Positions 33,745-41,114 of a DNA stretch of 64,000 bases are shown here, piece after piece (positions within the stretch are counted from its first letter, which is position 1; the number at the start of each line of letters is the position of its first letter). Location of the stretch: contig CAYZMM010000018.1 in the NCBI GenBank assembly GCA_964479535.1, positions 1 to 64,000 on the forward strand. Direction: 5' to 3'. This DNA comes from S015-6 sp964479535 (lineage in GTDB: Bacteria; Desulfobacterota; DSWW01). Below the pieces are notes generated by a model that was not told where the DNA came from, made no database searches, and was given only the letters and a program-made list of their open reading frames with translations. A program made the position numbers and the translations under genes.

Positions 33745-34915
33745 TTAGTACGCCCTCCAAAACGTCTAGCGCAACGCGTCCGCTGTCCGGTCGCAAGTGA
33801 CTATAGCGAGCCGTCATCACGGCCGTTTCGTGCCCTAGCAACCGTTGAATTTCGCGTGAGTCAACGCCCCGCTGTGCGAGCCAGCTCGCGAAGGTATGCC
33901 GCAAGGTATGGAACACAACCCGGTCCTTCGCGTCTGCGCGCCCTTCGTTGAATTCCAACGTATCAACCGCTTCTTTGAACGTTCGCGGTACCTCGCGCCT
34001 AAGTTTACCTTTTGGCCCCGGATACAAGGGCGCGTCGGGGTCGCCCGCGCCTTTCTCTTGTAGCATCGTTTTTACTTCGCTTGTCATGTAGGCGAACCGT
34101 GAACGCTTCCCTTTCCCCTCAACGGCGATGAGCCCCGCATCAAAGTTCAGGTCGGCCCGTGAAAGCTTGAAAATCTCCCCTGCGCGCAGACCACAGTGAA
34201 GACTGAGCAAGGCCATTTCCCACGCTTCTTTGTCGGTCTTCTTAAGTTCTTCAAGCAAGGTCTCAGCCTCGCTCGGGGTCAAGAACCGGATGCGCCTATT
34301 CGAAACCTTCGGCCGTTTGACTTGTCTCGCCGGGTTGTCGCCGGTAAAGGTTCCGCGTCGCCGCGCCTCGTTAAACACTTGCCGAACAAGCGCGAGTGCA
34401 TATTCGATACTTCGAGGGGATTGCCCGGCCCTCGCCATTCGTGATTTCACTTTCTCAACGTGTATCGCGGAAATATCGGGGAAGGGAAGGGCCGCAAGGG
34501 TAGGGGATAGCCACATTTTGTAGAGGCTTCTCTCGCGAACCATCGTTTCGCCCGTTTTGTCGGCCGTTGCTTGCGGTAGGTAGGAATCCTTCCAGAATTG
34601 TCCGAAAGTCACTCGGCCCGCCTTTTCCTTGTCCCTTTCGGCATCGGCCTTCGCCCGCTTTTCTGAAAGTCGGGTTTCGCCCTTGCCGGTTCTTGAAGCT
34701 TCCCGAAGCTCGGCAAGGATTAGGGCCGCCTTTTCCCCGTTCATCTTCTCGCTTGCCCATCCAACGCCCTCTTCGATTCTCTCGCCGTCCTTCTGGTAGC
34801 GAACCGCGAAGTACTGGTCAAACTTCACGCCGTGCTTTCGGGTCGGATGCTTTCGGTAACGGACCCCAGGATACCCGGTTGAATACCATGTTTTGCCCAT
34901 GTTCAGGCCCTCCAA
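33674..34915 (-). CDS. int: Tyrosine recombinase (integrase) of the element
   Basis: 413 residues. An N-terminal arm-binding-like domain (GYPGVRYRKHPTRKHGVKFDQYFAVRYQKDG) and a core-binding SAM-like domain precede the catalytic domain. That domain has the first Arg in LSLHCGLRAGEIFKLSRADL, HTLRHTFASWL, and LLGHETAVMTARYSHL with the nucleophilic Tyr. It catalyses insertion into and excision from tRNA-Leu. It starts about 180 bases inside attR and reads inward. The C-terminal tail is acidic and low in complexity. Confidence 0.95.
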   Translation of the reverse strand: MEGLNMGKTWYSTGYPGVRYRKHPTRKHGVKFDQYFAVRYQKDGERIEEGVGWASEKMNGEKAALILAELREASRTGKGETRLSEKRAKADAERDKEKAGRVTFGQFWKDSYLPQATADKTGETMVRERSLYKMWLSPTLAALPFPDISAIHVEKVKSRMARAGQSPRSIEYALALVRQVFNEARRRGTFTGDNPARQVKRPKVSNRRIRFLTPSEAETLLEELKKTDKEAWEMALLSLHCGLRAGEIFKLSRADLNFDAGLIAVEGKGKRSRFAYMTSEVKTMLQEKGAGDPDAPLYPGPKGKLRREVPRTFKEAVDTLEFNEGRADAKDRVVFHTLRHTFASWLAQRGVDSREIQRLLGHETAVMTARYSHLRPDSGRVALDVLEGVLSEAKAEDKEQGADPEAEAEQEAG

Positions 34916-34946
34916 GGGATTGATTTGACCACAAGGGATTGATTTC

Positions 34947-34970
34947 CAGTCCCCACTTAGTCCCCACTTT
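34947..34970 (+). promoter_or_regulatory. Candidate integrase arm-binding sites near attR
   Basis: A tandem pair of AGTCCCCA-type boxes matches the block at 26417-26440 at 22 of 24 positions. It lies between the integrase start and attR, so an integrase bound here could also affect its own transcription. Confidence 0.6.
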
Positions 34971-35096
34971 TTTGATTAAACTATGGTATGCGTCGGGATG
35001 CTTTGGGAAGGTATTGTATCAGTAAGATATTGATAAGTAAAGGCAAAAGATGGTCACAAGGGATGTTTAAGGAAGGTATGGGAAAACAGGGAAAAC

Positions 35097-35157
35097 GGGA
35101 CTTAAAATCCCTTGGAGCCAAGCTCCGTGCGGGTTCGACCCCCGCCCCGGGCACCAT
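35097..35157 (+). repeat. attR of the integrated element (partial tRNA-Leu copy)
   Basis: Duplicate of the 3' part of tRNA-Leu from the anticodon arm to beyond CCA, with one T-to-C change in the T loop. It lacks the 5' acceptor strand and D arm, so it is not a functional tRNA. It marks the right boundary of the element. Confidence 0.92.
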
Positions 35158-35268
35158 TTAAAATCAATAGCTTACGATAGATCGTCAACCCATCTTCCCG
35201 TCAAGAAGAGAGGTCTACTCGAAGAATACTTAAAACCACTGCTGCAGGAAATCTCTCTTTTTCTTTCG

Positions 35269-35976
35269 CTAGTCCAGGAAGCCCATCAGCCTCTTGAGTT
35301 CCGTGACGGTGGGAGGCAGGACCTGCGTGATGTTCTCGCTGAACCTCAGGTCAGCATGCTGATCAAGAGGTGTCTGGCCCTGGTTGATGATGACCAGCCT
35401 TGCCCCGGCACGCAGGGCCTCGACCGGGATGTTGGCCGCCGGGGTGACCACCAAGCTGGAGCCGACGACAACGAAGAGGTCGCTTTGGGCGGCATGCCCG
35501 AAGGCGAGCTCCAGGTCCCGTTCGGGCAGGGACTGCCCGAAGTCGACCACGCTTGAGGTCAGTGAGCCGCCGCAGACACATCGTTCCACCCCGGTAGCGC
35601 GCTCCACGGTCTGATCACAACGGCTGCAACGCAGCCTGGCCCTGTTGCCATGCAGTTCAGCCAGCAGTTCCGAACGGATTCCGGATTGGATGTGCAAGTT
35701 GTCCACGTTCTGGGAAACGAGGAACTTGAGTTTTCCGAGGGCCTGGAGCTCGGTGATGGCCAGGTGGCCTCTGTTCGGCTGGACCCGGTCCCATGGCGTG
35801 GCCTGGTGGGGTGGCGGCAGGCCTTTGTCCCGCCGTGTCCACACGCCCTCCGGGCCGCGGAAGTCGGGTACGCCGGATGCCGTGCTGATTCCCGCCCCGG
35901 TGAACACAACCAAGTGCTGGGCAGCGTGCATCCACTGGGCCAGGGTTCGGATTCTCTGTTCCAGCTCATGGGTCAT
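35269..35976 (-). CDS. cobB: Sir2-family NAD-dependent protein deacylase
   Basis: 235 residues. FTGAGISTASGVPDFRGPEGVW binds NAD, SQNVDNLHIQSG and AELHGN (catalytic His) follow, and CSRCDQTVERATGVERCVCGG is the structural zinc site. VVDFGQSLPERDLELA and VVGSSLVVTPAANIP complete the sirtuin core. It removes acyl groups from lysines in the cytosol and is plausible in an organism with many reactive acyl-CoAs. It is the first chromosomal gene right of the element. No strong ribosome site is seen. Confidence 0.92.
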   Translation of the reverse strand: MTHELEQRIRTLAQWMHAAQHLVVFTGAGISTASGVPDFRGPEGVWTRRDKGLPPPHQATPWDRVQPNRGHLAITELQALGKLKFLVSQNVDNLHIQSGIRSELLAELHGNRARLRCSRCDQTVERATGVERCVCGGSLTSSVVDFGQSLPERDLELAFGHAAQSDLFVVVGSSLVVTPAANIPVEALRAGARLVIINQGQTPLDQHADLRFSENITQVLPPTVTELKRLMGFLD

Positions 35977-36198
35977 AGCCAGAGTCTAATCCTCGAGTTA
36001 AGCACCGTAAAATCAGTAGATCGATTCGTAACAGGAGAGGGCAAACCGAGTCAAGTCAAATGTTTGACTGAGAGAAACATGTTCTACAAAGGAGTGGGTC
36101 TTCCGTGCTGGATCGGAGGCAGGTTCATCAGGCCGGAAACGCGAGCGATCCAAGCTTCTGCCGGATCATCCGACGATAGCGAACCGGAAGGAGGGGGG

Positions 36199-37527
36199 CT
36201 ACAGCGCGCCCCGGAAGAAGAAGGACAGGCCGCGGAGGCGCTGTTTTCGCTTCTGGGGAGAGCGGTAGAACCTTCGGTAGCACTCGGCCACTTTGTCCTC
36301 GAGCTGCCGGGGCGAGCAGTTCTGCGGCTGAAAAACGCAGTGGCACACGTCGTACCTGGACCAGTCCTTTGTCAGGATCCTGCCTTCCGCCGTGTATCTC
36401 GCATAGATCTCCGTACCCGGGAAGGGCGTGAGGACGGTGGCCTGGATCGCCGTGGGGTCGATTTCCAGCAGGAACTCGATGTTCTCGTCCATGCTTTCCA
36501 GGGTGTCGGTGTCGAACCCGAAGATGATGGAAGCGAGGGTGATGATCGGGTACTGCTTCGTGATCTCGAAGGCCTTGCGGATCACGTCCCGTGTCTGCCG
36601 CTTGTGCGCATCCTTCAGGCTCTCCGGGTTCGCGGATTCGACCCCGATGAACAGGGCGATCAACCCCGCGTCGAACATCTTCTCCAGGAGCCTCTCGTTC
36701 GCCACGATGCTGTCCGCCCTGGACAGGCAGGCCCACCGGAAGGGGAAGCGTCGCTCTTTGATCCGGTCACAGAGCGCGTCGACCCGCTTCGGGTCCAGGG
36801 TGAAATTGTCGTCCACGAAGAGCAGATACTGGGTCTCGGAGAACTTCTCCAGTTCCTTCGCGAGGTTTTCCGCAGACCGGGCCCTCCACTGGCCGCCCTG
36901 CATGCAGGAGTTGATGCAGAAGGAGCATTTGTGGGGACATCCCCTGCTGGAGACGACGAGCCCGATGCTTCGCCGGAACCAGAGGAGCCGCGTCCAGCCG
37001 TCGTTCCGCGGAATGGCGAGCGTGTCGAGGTCGACGAGGGTCTCCTGCGGTGGGTTCTGAACGATCTTGCCGTTCAGGATGTAACTGATGCCTGCGATTT
37101 CCTCGTAAGGGTCTCCGCGGGCGAGGCGCTGCACGATCAGCTCTCCCTCGCCCCGAACGACCACGTCCACGCATCCTGTCTCGAGGGCTTCCACATCCTG
37201 AACCGAGACGTGGGGCCCGCCCATGACCACCGGTTTGCCCGGCCGGGCCTGCTTGACCTGCTTCGCCGTCTCAACGGCGTCGAGGTAGTTGGCCGTGGTC
37301 GAGGTGATGCCGACCATGTCGCAGTCGTCCAGGTGTCTGCAGACGTCCCGGAAGGCGTCCGGCCGGATCAACCGGACGTCATGATCGTCTTCGAGAGAAG
37401 CGCGGATGCTGTCCAGAGGCAGGGAGGGCACGTACGAACGTACGGGCAGCTTGATCCCCCGGGATACGAGGTCCTTGAAGTAGTCGTATCGGGTCGCACT
37501 GACGGGCGTGGTGAGCAGAATCCTCAT
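36199..37527 (-). CDS. B12-binding-domain radical SAM protein
   Basis: 442 residues. An N-terminal cobalamin-binding-like fold (MVGITSTTANYLDAVETAKQVKQ, PVVMGGPHVS, VVRGEGE) precedes the radical SAM core. The core has the cluster motif SSRGCPHKCSFCINSC and the glycine-rich region LFVDDNFTLDPKRVDALC. The C-terminal TPFPGTEIYARYTAEGRI is typical of this superfamily (Elp3/MiaB-like barrel). It is probably a methyltransferase or rearrangement enzyme on a lipid, peptide or cofactor substrate; the substrate is not visible. It stands alone. Confidence 0.85.
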   Translation of the reverse strand: MRILLTTPVSATRYDYFKDLVSRGIKLPVRSYVPSLPLDSIRASLEDDHDVRLIRPDAFRDVCRHLDDCDMVGITSTTANYLDAVETAKQVKQARPGKPVVMGGPHVSVQDVEALETGCVDVVVRGEGELIVQRLARGDPYEEIAGISYILNGKIVQNPPQETLVDLDTLAIPRNDGWTRLLWFRRSIGLVVSSRGCPHKCSFCINSCMQGGQWRARSAENLAKELEKFSETQYLLFVDDNFTLDPKRVDALCDRIKERRFPFRWACLSRADSIVANERLLEKMFDAGLIALFIGVESANPESLKDAHKRQTRDVIRKAFEITKQYPIITLASIIFGFDTDTLESMDENIEFLLEIDPTAIQATVLTPFPGTEIYARYTAEGRILTKDWSRYDVCHCVFQPQNCSPRQLEDKVAECYRRFYRSPQKRKQRLRGLSFFFRGAL

Positions 37528-37646
37528 GGGCGAGCCCCGGGTGCCGGGTCCAGCGCATTCTGTACAGATATTTTAACATATAACAAAATTTTGATTGTTG
37601 GCAAGGGGTTTCTTCAAGCGCTCCGGAACCGGACCCCCTCCGCTTC

Positions 37647-38177
37647 TCAGGGGGAGGGCGGGTTCACGGCCAGATAGTCGCGGACGAAGACATCCACCAG
37701 GGTGTTGATGGTCTGCCGAAGCCGGACGTCGAGGTAGGTGGCGGGTGTCGTGGCGCCGAAGCGGGTCTCGTCCCAGGTCGTCACGTTCGCTCGTTCGCCG
37801 GTCGAGTCGATCACGCCGCCTTGGCGGAATTTGAGTTGCGCGGTGTACACATAGGCCAGAATGCCGTCCACGGTGGGATGGGAGATGGAGATCACGGAAA
37901 CGACCAGAAGGAGGTAGGGCCTTACGTTTCCAGCGACCTTGATCCCGGCCTCCTCGAGGGTCTTTTCCGTGTCGGTCTTGAGCTGCGCGTCCGTGATGCC
38001 GAGCGCCCGGGCCCCTTCATCGCCCAGCCTGACCTTGGCGAGCACGTTCAGGGCCTCCACGCCGCGAAGCGTATCTCTTTCCGCTGATGTGGTGGAAAAG
38101 CATGGGTCCGCCAGGGCCAATACGGCCACCGAAATCAGAATCGGTACAATAGACAGCGGATTTGTTCTGCCCTTCAT
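37647..38177 (-). CDS. Exported hypothetical protein
   Basis: 176 residues from the ATG at 38177, which has AAGGGG six bases upstream; an ATG 15 bases earlier is possible. The N-terminal hydrophobic stretch SIVPILISVAVLALADPCFS is a signal peptide. The mature part has two alpha/beta repeats (VEALNVLAKVRLGDEGARALGI and PYLLLVVSVISISHPTVDGILAYVYTAQLKFRQGG), reminiscent of small periplasmic proteins. No family assigned. Confidence 0.6.
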   Translation of the reverse strand: MKGRTNPLSIVPILISVAVLALADPCFSTTSAERDTLRGVEALNVLAKVRLGDEGARALGITDAQLKTDTEKTLEEAGIKVAGNVRPYLLLVVSVISISHPTVDGILAYVYTAQLKFRQGGVIDSTGERANVTTWDETRFGATTPATYLDVRLRQTINTLVDVFVRDYLAVNPPSP

Positions 38178-38462
38178 GAAAATCCCCTTCATGGTTCCCT
38201 GAGCCTTTCTTTTCCCACGGAATTGGATGCATCTCCTGACCCGAAGAATGAATCCAAGAGTCGAGGGCGACCGCTCACCCGAAATGTGCCGGTCAAGACT
38301 CTCACCCTGGCCGTCAGTCCTTCCCCCCGGGCTGACGGCCTCTGTTTGTGGCTCTTACTCCCCTGTCGGTAAAGTCGTCATTCTACAACAGAATCTTGAA
38401 TTTCGAATTACGCCCCAGCGCTGAAGCGGCCTGCCTGAGCACCCGTATTTCCGGGACAGGAC

Positions 38463-38630
38463 CTTAGTACTCCATCTCATAAATACGGTGGCATTCGGAT
38501 GCCGATCCATCCCGGCAGGCTGCGTTGCTCGTCGGTTAAATACTCCCGGTATTCGCCCTCCTCGCGCCTTGCCTCTCGGGCGCCTCGGCCTCCTCGATAC
38601 GTGACCGTATTTATGACATCGAGTACTTAG
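38463..38630. repeat. MITE-like repeat, copy 2
   Basis: The same 168-bp length as the copy at 46-213, with the same interior order of motifs (GGTGGCATTCGGATGCCGAT, then GGCAGGCTGCGTTGCTCGTC, then AAATACTCCCGGTATTCGCC). The ends are CTTAGTACTCCATCTC and a complementary GAGTACTTAG. The right end has drifted (GACATCGAGTAC). Confidence 0.85.
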
Positions 38631-38675
38631 TGCTCTATGGCATAAATGCGGTGGCATATGAGATGGAGTACTTAG
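38626..38675. repeat. MITE-like repeat, internally deleted copy 3
   Basis: About 50 bp keeping only the two terminal inverted repeats: CTTAGTGCTCTATGGC with ATAAATGCGGTG, then GAGATGGAGTACTTAG. It abuts copy 2 and shares its CTTAG end, so the family ends in TTAG/CTAA-like borders. Confidence 0.7.
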
Positions 38676-38794
38676 TCGGGGAGGAGGCCGGACCCTCTGA
38701 GCCACCCTCTGAGGCAGGGAGTTGACAGCAAGTAGGATCATGTGCCATCATTCTTCTTAGAATAGGGTGAGTTCTGTTTGGAAGGCGTAAGTTT

Positions 38795-38830
38795 GCCGCT
38801 CAGATCGTGCTTATCTGGGCGGCTTTTTTT
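38795..38830 (+). terminator. Intrinsic-terminator-like hairpin in the leader of the cold-shock gene
   Basis: GCCGCTCAGAT (38795-38805) pairs with ATCTGGGCGGC (38813-38823) through one G-U wobble, with a seven-base loop, followed by seven T. It lies 64 bases before the cold-shock ATG. No gene ends here on the plus strand, so it is either the end of an unannotated small RNA or an attenuator controlling the cold-shock gene. Confidence 0.75.
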
Positions 38831-38893
38831 ATGTGGGAAACGAACGGAACTTCACGAGCAGTCGTTCAATGTGTATCAGGAGGATCAACGAAC

Positions 38894-39100
38894 ATGGAGA
38901 AAGAAACAGGAACCGTCAAATGGTTCAATGAGAGCAAAGGTTATGGTTTCATCGCTCGTGAGTCCGGGGGTGATGTGTTTGTGCACTACAAAGAGATCCG
39001 GGGAGACGGGTTCAGGTCCCTGAACGAAGGGGACCGGGTGGAGTTCGTGGTTACCCAGGGTCAGAAGGGGCCCGCTGCCAGCGATGTGAGTGTCGTCTAA
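38894..39100 (+). CDS. Cold-shock protein (CspA family)
   Basis: 68 residues, the standard length. TGTVKWFNESKGYGFIARESGGDVFVHYKEI contains both RNA-binding motifs (KGYGFI and VFVHY), and LNEGDRVEFVVTQGQKGPAASDVSVV completes the beta barrel. It is an RNA chaperone binding single-stranded RNA/DNA in the cytosol. AGGAGG lies about ten bases before the ATG. A terminator-like hairpin precedes it and a proper terminator follows. Confidence 0.95.
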   Translation: MEKETGTVKWFNESKGYGFIARESGGDVFVHYKEIRGDGFRSLNEGDRVEFVVTQGQKGPAASDVSVV

Positions 39101-39117
39101 GCGGACCGTGTGGTTTC

Positions 39118-39163
39118 AGCCCCTGCGCCGTCTCCCTTCCCAAGGCGGCACAGGGGCTTTTTT
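39118..39163. terminator. Intrinsic terminator after the cold-shock gene
   Basis: AGCCCCTG at 39118-39125 pairs with CAGGGGCT at 39151-39158, followed by a run of six T. It lies between the convergent cold-shock and acyl-CoA dehydrogenase genes. The minus strand lacks an equally good T-tract, so it mainly serves the cold-shock gene. Confidence 0.8.
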
Positions 39164-39164
39164 A

Positions 39165-40310
39165 TTAGAACTGAAGTGTCTTGGAGATGATCTCCTTCAT
39201 GATCTCGGTCGTACCCCCGCCGATGCTCAGGATCCGGGAGTCCCGGTAGAGTCTTTCCACCAGGTATTCGCGTGCATATCCATACCCGCCGTGGATCTGC
39301 ACGGCGTCGTAGACCACCTGATCGCAGACCTCGCAGGCGAAGTTCTTGGCCATGGAGACCTCGGTCACCACATTTTGGCCGGCCTGCATCTTGGCCGCCA
39401 CCCGGTAGTTGAATTCTCGGGCCACGGCGATCTTGGTGGCCATGTCGACCAGCTTGTGGCGGGTGACCTGAAAGCCGGTCAGGGGTTTCCCGAAGGCCTG
39501 TCGGTCCCGGGCGTATTTCAGGCTCTCCTCGTACGCGAGCTGCGCCACCTCGTGGGCCTCGATGGCCATGATGAGTCGCTCCGTCTGGAAGTTCTCCATG
39601 ATGCCGTAGAACCCCTTGCCCTCCTCGCCGAGCCGGTTGGCGACGGGCACGCGGCAGTCCTCGAAGGCGAGCTCCCCCGTGTCGGAAGCGTTCCAGCCCA
39701 TCTTGCGGATCTTCCTGGCGACCTGGAAGCCCGGGGTGTCCGTCTCGATGACCAGGAGGCTGATCCCGCCGTATCCCTCGCCACCCGTCCGCACGGCCGT
39801 GGTCAGGAAGTCCGCACGGCACCCGCTCGTAATGAAGGTCTTGGCGCCGTTGACCACGTACTCGTCTCCGTCCCGGACCGCGCGGGTCCGGATGTTCGCC
39901 ACGTCCGAGCCTGCGTCCGGCTCGGTGATGGCAAGGGCGGCGATCTTCTCGCCCGCCAGCACGGGGGGTATGTACCGCCGCTTCTGTTCCTCGGTGCCCA
40001 TGTTCAGGATCGGAGGCAGGGCGATGGCATGCGATCCGAGGCTCGCCACGAGGCCGACGGAGCGGGACCGGACGAACTCCTCCATGTAGACCACCTTGAG
40101 AAAGACGTCCTCGGCGGGCGTTCCCCCGTACTCCTCCGGGTATCCGAGTCCGGTGAATCCCGCCTCTGCGACCTTCTTGTAGAGCTCCCTGGGGAACTCC
40201 TCCTTGTCCTCCCATTCGTCGATGTAGGGGTGAACCTCCCGTTCCATGAAGGTGCGAATGCTCTGACGAAGGATGTTGTGCGTCTCTCCGAAGTACTCCT
40301 GGTAGCTCAT
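39165..40310 (-). CDS. Acyl-CoA dehydrogenase (long-chain/branched type)
   Basis: 381 residues. ALAITEPDAGSDVANIRTRA is the FAD-binding loop, VVNGAKTFITSGCRADFLTTAVRT and YARDRQAFGKPLTGFQVTRHKL follow, and the end IHGGYGYAREYLVERLYRDSRILSIGGGTTEIMKEII is typical of the long-chain and isovaleryl groups, where GGGT replaces YEGT. It oxidises acyl-CoA to enoyl-CoA and passes electrons to ETF. The ATG at 40310 has GAGGAG six bases before it. It is the last gene of a minus-strand run starting with the SDR. Confidence 0.92.
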   Translation of the reverse strand: MSYQEYFGETHNILRQSIRTFMEREVHPYIDEWEDKEEFPRELYKKVAEAGFTGLGYPEEYGGTPAEDVFLKVVYMEEFVRSRSVGLVASLGSHAIALPPILNMGTEEQKRRYIPPVLAGEKIAALAITEPDAGSDVANIRTRAVRDGDEYVVNGAKTFITSGCRADFLTTAVRTGGEGYGGISLLVIETDTPGFQVARKIRKMGWNASDTGELAFEDCRVPVANRLGEEGKGFYGIMENFQTERLIMAIEAHEVAQLAYEESLKYARDRQAFGKPLTGFQVTRHKLVDMATKIAVAREFNYRVAAKMQAGQNVVTEVSMAKNFACEVCDQVVYDAVQIHGGYGYAREYLVERLYRDSRILSIGGGTTEIMKEIISKTLQF

Positions 40311-40320
40311 GCTCGTCTCC

Positions 40321-41097
40321 TCATTTCTTGGCCGGTGCAAGGCCTCCGCTCAGGATGAGAAACGCCTGGTTGCGGTCCTCCACCTTGACCGCGTCTTCCA
40401 GGCTGCTCAGGTTGAGTCCGGCATTGAGCGCATCCTTGGTGAGCCGCAGGCCGAGCCGGGTCTTGGAAACCATGGCGCGGGCCATCTCCATGGCCGCCGG
40501 CATCAATTCCTCCCGGGTGTAGAGATGGTTCACCAGGCCGATCCGGTACGCTTCCTCCGCAAACACACGGGCACCGGTGAGACACATCTCTGCAGCCCGC
40601 CCCCATCCCACGATGCGCCAGAGGAAATAGCTCGAACCCACGTCCGCCCCGCCGAGGCCGATGTTGATGTACTGGGCACAAAACATTGCGTCCGTGCTCG
40701 CCAGCCGCACGTCCGCGGCCGAGGCGAAGGCGAGCCCGCCGCCCATGGCAGGGCCGTGAATCGCCGCGATGATCGGCTGGGGGCAGGTGCGCATGAGGCG
40801 GATGACCGAGGACCATCGTTTCTGGGCGTCGTACGCGTACTCCGCAACGGAGGTCTCTGCGGACAGGTCCCCCGCGGCCCGCGCAGCCTCCTTGACGTCC
40901 ACGCCGGAGCAGAAGCCCCTTTCGCCTGCTCCTCGCAGGATGACCACACGCACGGTCGTGTCTTCCTGCATTTCCCCCCAGAACCGGTAGAGATCCTCGA
41001 GCATCGGCCCGTTGACCGCGTTCACCAGGTTCGGACGGTTCAGGGTGAGAATCCCGATCTCACCTTGCACCTCGTACAGAAGACGCTCATCGCCCAT
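40321..41097 (-). CDS. Crotonase-family protein (enoyl-CoA hydratase-like)
   Basis: 258 residues. GILTLNRPNLVNAVN, VVILRGAGERGFCSGVDVKE and PIIAAIHGPAMGGGLAFASAADVRLAS outline the crotonase fold and its oxyanion hole. The two catalytic glutamates of classical hydratases are not at the usual spots (GGGLAFAS, QYINIGLGG), so isomerase, hydrolase or another chemistry is possible. It lies ten bases upstream of the acyl-CoA dehydrogenase gene, so the two are co-transcribed. GGAGG precedes the ATG at slightly long spacing. Confidence 0.85.
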   Translation of the reverse strand: MGDERLLYEVQGEIGILTLNRPNLVNAVNGPMLEDLYRFWGEMQEDTTVRVVILRGAGERGFCSGVDVKEAARAAGDLSAETSVAEYAYDAQKRWSSVIRLMRTCPQPIIAAIHGPAMGGGLAFASAADVRLASTDAMFCAQYINIGLGGADVGSSYFLWRIVGWGRAAEMCLTGARVFAEEAYRIGLVNHLYTREELMPAAMEMARAMVSKTRLGLRLTKDALNAGLNLSSLEDAVKVEDRNQAFLILSGGLAPAKK

Positions 41098-41114
41098 CGG
41101 ATCGGGTCCTCCCG

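Larger units (their letters stand above)
26285..35157. mobile_element. Integrated phage-satellite-like element in tRNA-Leu
   Basis: About 8.9 kb between the two att copies. Almost all genes are on the minus strand, running away from attR: integrase, HTH protein, AlpA-like regulator, DUF3987-type helicase, small Cys protein, primase, P27-like small terminase, then several small unknown ORFs, a cold-shock protein and an HExxH peptidase. Capsid, tail, portal and large-terminase genes are absent. The integrase-AlpA-primase-small-terminase order is that of phage-inducible chromosomal islands, which borrow helper capsids. An integrative remnant prophage is the alternative. Confidence 0.85.
38178..38893. 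other. Intergenic region with repeats and hairpins before the cold-shock gene
   Basis: This gap of more than 700 bases holds a perfect 9-bp inverted repeat GGCCGTCAG / CTGACGGCC at 38309-38340 without a T-tract, two adjoining copies of the MITE family (38463-38675) and a terminator-like hairpin (38795-38830). No protein gene is supported in it. Confidence 0.6.

Noticed and set aside
35097..35157. A second tRNA-Leu gene
   Set aside because: Only the part from the anticodon arm onward is present; acceptor 5' strand and D arm are missing. It is attR.
38309..38340. Intrinsic terminator of the exported-protein gene
   Set aside because: The stem is perfect but no T-tract follows on either strand, and it lies upstream of that minus-strand gene, not downstream.
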